DNA from: Branchiostoma floridae
Taxonomy: Eukaryota; Chordata; Leptocardii; Amphioxiformes; Branchiostomatidae
DNA length: 64,000 nt
Assembly: GCF_000003815.2 (NCBI RefSeq)
Contig: NC_049981.1
Coordinates: forward strand, 20,306,646-20,370,645
Direction: 5' to 3'
Shown here: positions 55,106-64,000 of the stretch, one piece after another
Position numbering within the stretch: position 1 is the first letter of the stretch
How the letters are laid out: every line of letters starts with the position of its first letter
The notes under the pieces: model-generated
Told to the model about the DNA's origin: nothing
Seen by the model: the letters and a program-made list of their open reading frames with translations, nothing else
The model's database searches: none
Program-made: the position numbers and the translations under genes

Positions 55106-55225
55106 TAAAAAAAATATAAAAAAAAAAAAAAAAAAAACTCTCACTCACTCACTCACTCACTCACTCACTCAGACACTCACTCACTCACTCACTCACTCAC
55201 TCACTCTCTCTCTCTCTCTCTCTCT
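55106..55225 (+). repeat. Poly(A), (ACTC)n and (TC)n simple repeats
   Basis: A-rich run of about 30 bases, then about 16 tetranucleotide ACTC units with one interruption (AGACACTC), then about ten TC units. The A run after the gap may be the tail of the SINE or another retroelement. Confidence 0.95.
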
Positions 55226-55419
55226 TGAAGCTAACATTCAGAACCGTGCACAAACTCATGTATCTGGCAACGTCAGGCTTATCCATGAAGAATGACTGAG
55301 TCACACGTCATTGAGTGAAAACACCCAGTCCAGGTTGTGTGCTGTATGACACTGAATGCACCCCCTTTTCAGCAATGGAATGTCCCGTAGTTGTACATGA
55401 AGGTCAAAAGTTGAACAAA

Positions 55420-58400
55420 ATGGCTGCCATTGGTCAGAAGTGGGTTCCTCTGTACCAAGTTGATGCCTTCACTGACCAGCCATTCGGAGGCAACGCCGCA
55501 GCTGTGTGTCTCCTGGGAGATGAGGTTGGTAGGATGTGAAATGGGACGTTGAACTTAATATGGATCTTGTTAATTGCACGAAGTACTGTACTGCTATATT
55601 CCTTGCTTGCATTGTAGTCAAGCCTAGTAGTAGTGACCAGTAGATCTGGAACTAAAGCCTGCTCCATGCAAGGCCTATCTCTAGACCTCAAGCTTCCTTT
55701 CTTTTAGAACAAAGTATTGGTATTGGACCAGATTAAGCTTTTTTTTCGCGAAGTGGCTATCATTTGCTTATTGTTCGGCTCCATTTTTGTAGTGTCAAAA
55801 TTTATTCCAAATCGGAACCTTAAGAAGAAGAGAGACAAGTTCCTCGAAATTGATCTTTTAATCTAACCTGTTCAGTAAAAAAAATTGACTGCACAGCAAA
55901 CGTCCCATTCTGATCCATTCCTGAGCCACAGGAGCTAACTGATGACCATCTACAGAAGATTGCGGCTGAGATGAACCAGTCTGAGACTGCCTTCATCTGT
56001 AAACTGTCACCTCAGGATGACTTCATCTCCAGTAAGGCTGGTTATTCAATGTACACGTAGACACGTTCAAAATACAAAAAAATGCCCCTACCTCTGAGGT
56101 GTCGCCAAAATAATTTTGTAATACCATCTGTATAACAGTAATATTAATCTACTACATAGGTCAGCTCAGTGCCAAAGAATGGTTTTAAACCATAATTTAT
56201 CATATAACTATACATTGTACTAGTAAGTAATGATACTATTGGACGAACTGTACTCAGGTTTACGTGTTTTTTTTTTTTTTTTGGTGTCATATGGGCTGGT
56301 CACACACACTGTCTGTGATGGTTTAAAGGTAATATATGAAAGTCTGTTTTGCCCCACCATTCTCCATTTTGCAGGTTCTGTATTCAGATTGCGATGGTTC
56401 ACCCCTGTGAGTGAAATGCTCCTGTGTGGCCATGCCACTCTGGCATCAGCTGGTGCTCTCTTCTATGTCATCAGTGAGTCAACACAGCTTCTTTTTGGCA
56501 ATGTAGTTTTGGCAATGCCATGTAGTTGACACAGTATGATGAATCGAAAGGAAACAAACTATAGTCCTTAAAACTGGTGCAACCTTCAAGTTTGGAGTGC
56601 CATAAAATGTTAATACAAAATATTCTCACTTCATTTCATAAGCTGACTTAAAAGTAGGCTACACTACAAGGCTTCTGGTATTTCTGCTCCCTCATGAATA
56701 TAGAAAACCCCAGTTCCCAGCTGACCTTCCAGACCCTGAGTGGAGACCTGTTTGCCAGGAGGGAGGGAGATTTCATCTCACTGGACCTGCCTGAAAATAA
56801 GTCACAGCCTCAGGTGGGAACACCAGTGCTGTCACACTTAAGCACTGGAACACAATTTTGTTTACAAAATGTTTACAAAAGTGTTTTGTATACTTGGTTG
56901 GAATCAAGGGATCTCTGTCAGATTGATTGGCCATTAATAACTCTCATACATCAATAGTCTTCCTCATTGACACAAAAAATGCAACATGTAGTCCCTAAGG
57001 CAGGAAAATCTTAAGTACAAAAAATTATCATTTTATATTAAACAGGATAAGCAACAACATTGAATGATTTTCCTCTTAAATGATGTTTTGTTTTCTTTTG
57101 TAGGATGGTGGAAAATACAAGGACTTAATAAAGGTTCGTCAACTTACCATTTTGTTCAGTGACCGACATTTTACTGCTTTGAGCCTGCCTATCTTGGTAA
57201 TTGTCTCTGTAGCTATTGTTCACTCAACGAGTTATATATTTCAAGTGACATCTATACTCTTCTTCAGCATCACTACAAGTAGATACTATTTAAGATTACT
57301 ATTTAAGATTCTTTCAGTCTAAGTAAGCATAGGGCCAAATGGGTATTTTTCACCAAGGAATTATGTTTACCTAATATGTATTGATCAAAACGTATACCCA
57401 CATTTATACTGCAATATCTACATAATAGACTGGAAAAATATGGAGATTGAGTCATATTGATCTGACTTCCCCGAATTGTGATGTTCCCCGTCAGGCTACC
57501 ATTGGCTCCTTCCCTGTTCAAGAAGTCCGCTTCTGTAGTTCCGTTGGAGGGGACCTGCTGATCAGGATACCTGACAGCATCACAAGGTCAGTCAGATCTG
57601 TTATTCCTTCCTACCCTATATGTGACCTATTTTATACCAGTTCTGCAGTTTGGTATACAAGTGTGTATTTTGTATGTTCTTGGTTCACAAATAGCATACA
57701 GACTTTAGTTCCTTTGTACCTTTACAGAGAACAGTTTGAGAAGATGACACCAGACATCCAAGGCATGATGGCTGCCCACCAAGAAGAGATAAGAGGAGTT
57801 ATAGTCACATTGAAAGGTATGTCTAAAAGATGTTCATGAAGGATTTCTCTTACATGGGATGAAAATTTGTTAAGAATTCTCATAAATAAACCACCTTTAT
57901 TGACAGGGATGAAATTCAATGCATATCTTTTCTAACTTTCATTGCACTACAATTCCAGTTGATGGTCATAATTTCATAATTTCAGGAAGCCTGGAGAATG
58001 GTTGTGTTGATGATGAGGGAGTCCAGTATGACTTTGTCTCTCGTTTCTTTGACCCCTGGAGCGGTCTGCCAGAAGACCCAGTAACAGGGTCAGCACATAC
58101 AGTCCTGGCCAGCTACTGGGCTAAGGAGCTGGGCAAGACTGAGTTCTATGGTAAGTTTGTATATTTTGATGTGGTCTTGTATTTTCATGATTGACACTTC
58201 AAGTTTCCATGTTTTCCAGGGCTGTCTTTGATTTTTTCCATCCCACTCATTGTTGGGTAGCCTATAAGCCTAGATTAATCAATCATTGTTTTTTGTTGTT
58301 AAATCTGTATTTCCATGCTGTAGTTAAAGAGTTACACATTGAACTGTTGTTCCACAGCCCGCCAATGTTCCCAGAGAGGGGGTGTGCTGAGGGTGAGACT

Positions 58401-58470
58401 GAGGGGGGATGGCAGGGTGGATGTCAAGGGGCAGGCTGTTGTTGTAACAACTGGCAAGATTAGAATATAA
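55420..58470 (+). CDS. PBLD: PBLD copy 2, PhzF-like isomerase family
   Basis: Tandem paralogue of the preceding gene with the same nine-exon plan: 55420-55524, 55932-56031, 56375-56473, 56704-56813, 57104-57133, 57495-57586, 57728-57816, 57986-58150 and 58358-58470. It encodes 300 residues. Seven of nine exon lengths equal those of copy 1 exactly; the exceptions are exon 6 (92 nt, equal to exon 6b) and exon 7 (89 against 92). Family signatures are VDAFTDQPFGGNAAAVCLL, MNQSETAF, CGHATLAS and DPVTGSAHTVLASYW. ATG 55420 (AAAATGGCTGCC) gives the same 35-codon first exon as copy 1; an upstream in-frame ATG at 55375 is possible. The copies are well diverged except in exon 4 and part of exon 8. AATAAA at 59028 is a likely poly(A) signal. 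Confidence 0.92.
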
Positions 58471-59302
58471 TAACTGTGAAAACTTTTCTTCATTTATCAC
58501 AAAACATCTTTACTCAAACCAACTTACCATGGAGTACATGTCTTAAGTTTGATCTTACATGTTTGTACCACAGTCAACATACTTTATACTACCAATATTG
58601 CACAGGTCTTGTACAGTAAACACACTTCTAATGGTACATTACATACAATATAAATATGGTGTAAACGCTTTAAAGATATTGAAACTTCAATACTATAGAT
58701 TGGTAAAAGTTGGCATTGGACAAGTTGGAGATGAACATTTCAATGCTCCATTTTTCCCATAAAAAGTGCCCATTCCATACAATTCAGTCTTGATATCACT
58801 TTATTATACTGCACAATTGTTATTTTATGAAAGAATCTTTATGGCTAAAATATACTACATGTACATGTAGTAGTAACAGATTCAATGTCTGACTAGTACA
58901 GTAAATCAATTTCAGACTTTATATATATACAATTACATGTGTTAGTATAGTATATGTAGAATTTTGTATGTTCAAGCCATGATACTTACACACACTTATG
59001 ATTACTTAATGCTGGAATAACAGTGTCAATAAAACCATAAAATAGCAGCATCTGACATGACAACAAAGCTACAAACCAAAAGTAGCTAATGTAAAGGTTG
59101 GTCTTACTGAGGTAGAAATAGTATTTTCTTAAATATTAAATGTACAACTGACATTGGAGTACAAATGTATGTGCCAAAATGATGAAGCATGCATAATGCC
59201 CCTTGTTCTTTACCTAACCTGCAACACAGGTTTCCTCTGTGAACACATACAATCTGACAAAGGAATGGTGGTATATGCCTCCTCTTAAGCCTACTTGTAC
59301 CA
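58471..59302. other. Convergent 3' ends of PBLD copy 2 and PAQR3
   Basis: AT-rich, no coding signal. It holds a plus-strand AATAAA (59028-59033) and a minus-strand signal (TTTATT at 58800-58805); if both are used the two 3' UTRs overlap by about 200 bases. Confidence 0.4.
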
Positions 59303-62300
59303 TTATAGATCAGGCTGTAGCCTAGTCTCCAGGCCATGGCAGGGGTGCTGCAGTCTGTACTGCATGAGGCTGAGGCCTGACTGGTGCCACCAGTAAAATG
59401 CCGCCACCACGATCAGGTGCCACCATTGGTGGCTGTGTCCCACATAGTCCACCTTACCTGGACAGAGGAGATACAGAAGATGACACTGTGACCTTGTTTC
59501 CAGAAAGGAGAAAATGAAGTGTTTGAGGTGATTTTGAGTTTGAGGTGCTATAGAGTGACATGAAGTAAAGGAAACACTGGAGCATTTACAGACAGACAAT
59601 CTGAAACCACCTACTACTACTAGTAACTTGGCAACCACAAATGGACAGAACAGTCACTTTTGGCAGTGTACCATGATCATTGTTGAAAAGTGGCTATTCT
59701 GCCAAAAAAGCTATCAAGGAAAAGTACAGTTATGCTTAAGTCGTACAAATACTCATCTGCCAATGTATCTCTACTATGATGATTTTCTGTCAATAAAGAC
59801 ATTCAAGGAAAGAAGGATGATAACAAGGCACAAAGTGAACACAGGCCTAGTCTTTGAATCTTCAATACAGATTTATTAAGAACATGAAGCCAAGTTAAAG
59901 CCATAATGCCTCAAACACACCTGTACAATGTATTGTACATACATGTAGCTCTTAGCAAGGAGTTTTTAACCTCTTAGGTAAGTGCGTAGGTGGGCAGACG
60001 AAAGAACAAAAATTTTCATGGTGGTTTTGTGTTCACGTTGAAGCAGTGACTGCGAAAATAAACCACTTTAAAAATTTCTATACTTATAGTATGCTGTAAG
60101 AAAGACCAAGATATGTTTGCAGTGGCAGTACCTACCTGGCAAGCAGCGCTCAGGCACCTTAGTACCATAAAACACCAGAGCAAGAACCCCTAGGAAGTAC
60201 ATTATCACTACCTTTGGGAAGAACACCTGGAAAATGAAGGGGATATCTCTGTTATCAAACTGTTAAACAGTTTTTACTTACCTGGCACACATCTCTCAGG
60301 TATTTGAGTAAAGTAGATTAAAAATCCTACAATTCCAATGGAGTAGAACACAGTGACTTGAAGAATAACCGTCTAAAATATAAAACAAATCACATAGACA
60401 GTTTAGGTATTTACTGTAGCATATTACGTGTGCAGCATAGTGATACAAGAAGTTCAGGCCACTGTTCTAGTACCAAGCTTCTTGTTCCTTGGAGAGGAAT
60501 ATAAGATGTTACAATGGAGATTGAGGAGAGCCACACCTTGAGTATGTTAAAGTACCCACCACACTTACTGAAAAGAGTGCGGATCCTTTGGTGTGAGTGG
60601 ATAAAAAATATTATAATTTATACATCTTATCTGGATAAGCGGCTTGTACTCTTCAGTACAAACCTGGTGAGGTATACTATGACGGCATGAGGACATTTAG
60701 CAGGTACAAAAACACACGACATCCTACCACATGTTATGCCCGTGTAAGGACATTTCACGCACCTGTACCATAGGCTGATTCCACCCCCCACTGATGAATA
60801 TCCAGTGAACAGCTGGGCAGACCCCGTAGGCGACGAGTGCAGAGAACAGGGCCAGCCTGCGACTGGACCAGGCGGCTGACAGGAAGTGTGGGTGGAGCTG
60901 CATCACCAATGTTACTGCGACTAACACTGTCACCAGCAACAGGTACAGGTCTCGCCAAAACTGGGGAACAATCAACCAACCAATCACTCGCTTTCAATGT
61001 CAGTTACAAGTCACTTGCAAGATAAAGTCAAACTTGTCTTAGACAATCACCCAGAGGACCAACAATGGTCTTCTCAGACACATGGTCTTCTTACAAAAAA
61101 AGAGAAAGTGACAAGACAAAGATACAGATTCAAAGCTTATGTCCTTTAATTATTGACAAGTACAAATGTACCATTACAAACATCAGGAAAAGTTACTATT
61201 TTATACAAAGCTTGCAAAATGTACATATACATCTAGAATTTTGTTCAACTTCAAGGTGTGTCTTACCAAGTTACAGTAGTAAGCATAGTAAACTCCAGGA
61301 AAGTAACAGCCCATAACTCCGACTGAGATTCCAGCCAGATCCAGGGACAGCCAGCGGCGAGCGACTCTCTCTGATACATGGCAGCAGAGAAGATGATAGC
61401 CAGCAGAACACAGCATACAAAACTGGACATAACAAGGGAAACAAATGATGGGTCAAGGCTGATAATATTAGTACTGGTGTTAGATCTACGGTAGAATAAC
61501 CGGTATAGATGATATTAAAATATAAATTTGTTCTGTTTTTCAAGTAGAAATCAAATTCACAGATGAAGGCCCGTAACTTTCAAACTGATGTAGCAGTTCT
61601 TGTCTGGACCATGATTAATACATGTCCAGATGTGTTTTGTTTAATTCTAAGTGGCCTTTTTCTTTGACATATTACACACAATGCACATTGCTGCACATGT
61701 GTAGCTTAAACCATGAACAGGCTTATCAGACATATCAATATTGTTGGAATAGAAATGTACAGATAAAATGGATTAGAAGACATGGACCACCTGGAAGCAT
61801 GCAAGGAACACAGTATAGATGAGATGGTCGTTGTAAGTCCCATGGACCCCCGGAATGGTCACCAGGTTGTCATAGACACCCAGGATGAAGAACAGAACAA
61901 AGCCCAGCAGGTGACTCCAGATGTTCACTGTCTCATTGGACAGCACACACAGACTGGAACAAAGAAATTACTAGTACATTTGTATCTCATTTCCCTGGAT
62001 ACATTTAGGCAATAGCAATTCTGAAAGAAATTGTAGCACTGATTTTGTCTACAAATACACATTGACATGCGATATGAGCGATTGCGTGGATGACACGGAC
62101 ATAGTTTTAGGTAAAAAAATATAATGGTTTTATAAAAGGCAGTGGTAGATTAATTAACATGTTAATTGGTAGTATGATCTGCTAACTTTGATGTTGATTA
62201 ATAAATCCTATCTGCCATTATCCATTAGCTTACCAGTTGCCAAATACCCTGGATATAGATAAAAAACAGTTATTGCTCGTATTAGTATAAACAAGGTCTT

Positions 62301-62603
62301 GATAAAACCTTCTTGGTATAAAACGTCATATGTCAAAACCAACATGATAACTATAAAGTTTACAACACTACTGATGACTTAAACTTGATTGTAATAATGG
62401 AAACCCAATGCCATGCCTTACATTAGTTACAAGCCTTACCTTTTCAGACATAGTGCAGTGGGCAGGTATGCCCTGTACCCACCCACCACATACGGGTTCC
62501 CCTTCAGGAAATTGGGGATATCGTCATAACCATACAGCTGGATCCCATAGCTGTCAGACTTGGTGCTGAACACCTCAGGAAAGCTCAGCCCAGCCTCCTC
62601 CAT
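59303..62603 (-). CDS. PAQR3: PAQR3, Golgi seven-transmembrane PAQR-family protein
   Basis: In mammals PAQR3 (RKTG) is a Golgi membrane protein that sequesters Raf kinases. Exons on the minus strand: 62603-62440, 61953-61791, 61422-61267, 60960-60763, then 60372-60282 or 60226-60136, then 59457-59303. They give 308 residues, against 311 in human. Matching stretches: NPYVVGGYRAYLP, LSNETVNIWSHLLGFVLFF, LCSAGYHLLCCH, RRWLSLDLAGISVGVMGCY, PAVHWIFISGG and GHSHQWWHLIVVAAFYWWHQS. The His residues of SHLLG and HSHQWWH, metal ligands in related adiponectin receptors, are kept. ATG 62603 follows a plausible acceptor (CCTGCCAG), suggesting an upstream 5' UTR exon. The fifth coding exon exists in two versions. 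Confidence 0.93.
60005..60100 (-). repeat. Decayed relative of the CTACTGTAAAT MITE
   Basis: On the minus strand TACTATAAGTATAGAAATTT, then AAAGTGGTTTATTTTCGCAG, follows the order of motifs at the right end of the element at 51003-51210. Only one end is recognisable. Confidence 0.4.
60136..60226 (-). other. PAQR3: PAQR3 exon 5b (duplicate, probably alternative)
   Basis: 91 nt, acceptor TTTTCCAG, donor G/GTAGGT, same phases as 5a. It encodes VFFPKVVIMYFLGVLALVFY, then GTKVPERCLPG, and is closer to human PAQR3 (APRVIVMY, KVPERYFPG) than 5a. The intervening gap is 55 nt. Confidence 0.8.
60282..60372 (-). other. PAQR3: PAQR3 exon 5a
   Basis: 91 nt, acceptor TATTTTAG, donor G/GTAAGT, phase 0 to phase 1. 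It encodes TVILQVTVFYSIGIVGFLIY, then FTQIPERCVPG. The first part is a hydrophobic transmembrane segment. Confidence 0.75.
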
Positions 62604-63183
62604 AGAAACCCTGGCAGGGACATAAGTATACAACTGTAATTTGTATACAAAGGTTTCGACTGAGAACTTTACTCTCTACTCTACTCTACTCTAAACAAGA
62701 TCTAAGTTAAAGACTATATTATTTGTAAACATTTTGATCCTTTCCTATCAAATACATTTGTACAGTCTGTTAAATTATCTTTACATCAATACATGGTCTA
62801 GACATTCTCCTACACGGAGGGACCACAGTCATGTCGAAACTCCTTGTGGTCCCCTCTGCTGTCTGGAGCACTCAGATCAGTTACTGACCGCCCTGCTCAT
62901 AAATATTAATGAGCTTACCCTCATATGGGAATCATTCAATCAGGCATTTGCGAGATCCCTTTCGAAAACAAAAAGGCCAAGAAACGCCTATTCTCTGATT
63001 GGCTGACAGCTAGTTTGTAGCAACGCTCACAGTTACAGCTGGTACGCCTCCAGACAGCAGGGCCCCAACAGACAGTTACCGCTGGTGGGCCTCCAGACAG
63101 CAGGGCCCAAAAAGGCAGTTAGTACTAGTGCCCATGGGGACAGTGCGTAGGAGGATGGGTCTCATAGATTTCTGAAGTATAAA

Positions 63184-63275
63184 ACAGCGCTGTGGCTATT
63201 GACAGCTCAACAGCGCTGTGGCTATTGACACACTCAGTGTGCTAATAGCCAAACAGGCTATTGACACACCGAGAT
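63184..63275. repeat. Tandem and inverted GGCTATTGACA repeats
   Basis: ACAGCGCTGTGGCTATTGAC occurs twice in a row (63184, 63210), a third GGCTATTGACAC follows at about 63257, and TGGCTATTGACACACT (63219) pairs with AGTGTGCTAATAGCCA (63236-63251) as a strong hairpin. Confidence 0.7.
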
Positions 63276-63439
63276 GCCAGTCAGCCAATCAGAGCTTGTA
63301 ACATGCCTTTCCGGCAATATTTTACACAAGCAATAGTTGATTAGACATTGTTCGGAAGATTAGACATTGGAATCTTTGAATCTTGGAATGAACGGACGTA
63401 TTCAAGTTATGCCTTACATTTGGATAACTGTTAATACGG

Positions 63440-63560
63440 CCTTCATCGTGTATGGTTGGCGTAGCGCCGTGGATAGAGCGTTGACCCGGGAATTCATGAC
63501 AACAGCTTCGACCCGGTTCGAGTCCGCGCCAGAGTTTATTTAATTTTTTTTTTTTTAATT
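63440..63560 (+). repeat. tRNA-like SINE head with poly(T) terminator
   Basis: A-box-like TAGCGCCGTGGATAGAGCG and a perfect B box GGTTCGAGTCC, then GCGCCA and a run of 12 or more T after 63545, which would terminate Pol III. Stems do not pair well enough for a functional tRNA, so I read it as a tRNA pseudogene or SINE head. Confidence 0.5.
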
Positions 63561-63874
63561 TTTCTTGTCCCTTTTTAAACATCCACTTGATATAAGAATA
63601 TTTTACATATAAACAACTTTTAAAGTTTCTGTTAACATCATAAACCAAAAATAACACTGACCACAAAACATATCGTAAATTTTTCGGCCGTGTGGTTCCG
63701 GCGCTATCGGCAGAGACTCGGAAGAATATTTCTTTCACATTAAAAATAATGGAGGTAAAACAACAACTATAACTTCGCTTCCTTAGTGATATAAGTTTTG
63801 AGGCCGCAAATTCTCCAATACGGCAGGAATTCGTCGGTAAACACAGCTGAAAACGTGTTCCTAACCGATCCAAC

Positions 63875-64000
63875 ATGGCTGCCATGATCACATGCGGTGA
63901 CAGTAAAACTAGCACCCTATATGATAGCAGATTCCGATGTTTAAAATTGTGCCGTAAACACGTGAAAAAGATCGTATTTTGGGTTGATAATGGACACAGG
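63875..64000 (+). CDS. Possible first exon of an unidentified gene, cut by the window end
   Basis: ATG in the context CCAACATGGCTGCC opens 42 codons without a stop up to the last base (MAAMITCGDSKTSTLYDSRF and on). The peptide is rich in Cys, Arg and Lys near its end. I do not recognise it. It would be divergent from PAQR3. With only 126 bases, chance is possible. Confidence 0.3.
   Translation, partial: MAAMITCGDSKTSTLYDSRFRCLKLCRKHVKKIVFWVDNGHR

Larger units (their letters stand above)
62604..63870. other. Region upstream of PAQR3: repeats and hairpins
   Basis: Contains a (CTCTA)n tract at about 62672, a hairpin GGGACCACA/TGTGGTCCC (62822-62852), two 43-bp tandem copies containing CCTCCAGACAGCAGGGCCC (63030-63115), a cluster of GGCTATTGACA repeats with a hairpin (63184-63275), and a tRNA-like element (63440-63560). 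No protein-coding signal. The PAQR3 promoter and 5' UTR are probably here. Confidence 0.5.

Noticed and set aside
54168-55420. Fusion of the two PBLD genes into one long gene
   Set aside because: Copy 1 ends in a proper stop at 54231 followed by AATAAA, and copy 2 has its own complete first exon; they are tandem paralogues.
63440-63560. Functional tRNA gene
   Set aside because: The A and B boxes are good but the acceptor, D and anticodon stems do not pair properly, and the middle region is too long.
63322-63915. 197-codon minus-strand ORF upstream of PAQR3
   Set aside because: It crosses a SINE-like element and a poly(T) run (Lys run in translation), with no domain and no link to PAQR3; only its first codons could be a 5' exon.

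Overview
The window looks like a draft-assembly contig from an invertebrate chordate, most probably a lancelet (Branchiostoma). I infer this from vertebrate-like proteins (SEC31A, POLQ, CCDC61, PBLD, PAQR3) split by many GT-AG introns of about 0.1-2 kb, a high load of tRNA-derived SINEs and short inverted-repeat transposons, and two 100-N assembly gaps (30991-31090, 54981-55080). The species is an inference; no marker was searched.

Layout: SEC31A (+, 5' end cut off by the window edge, to 16088); a two-exon BTB/six-zinc-finger gene (-, 17859-20230); POLQ, DNA polymerase theta (+, about 20892-41723, one gap inside); a small ankyrin-repeat gene (+, 43648-46462); CCDC61 (-, 48203-49828, uninterrupted ORF); two tandem PBLD genes (+, 50359-54231 and 55420-58470); PAQR3 (-, 59303-62603); and possibly the first exon of another + strand gene starting at 63875. 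The genes are ordinary housekeeping and DNA-repair functions (COPII coat, theta-mediated end joining, centriole/basal body, PhzF-fold isomerase-like enzyme, Golgi 7TM protein). They do not form an operon or one pathway. Exon coordinates were read by hand from splice sites and checked for reading-frame phase.

The most interesting content is in the exon architecture. PBLD copy 1 and PAQR3 each carry a duplicated internal exon of matching phase, separated by a gap (41 and 55 nt) probably too short to splice, which is the signature of mutually exclusive exons. Exon 4 of the two PBLD genes is 109/110 identical, and identity stops at the splice sites. Three short tandem arrays are anchored on exon edges (SEC31A exon 2 acceptor, POLQ exon 23 donor, CCDC61 stop-codon end). 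The ankyrin gene has a candidate alternative last exon ending in a CaaX-like tetrapeptide and followed by its own poly(A) signal. POLQ has two places where the reading frame needs explaining (its 5' exons and the middle of the giant central exon).
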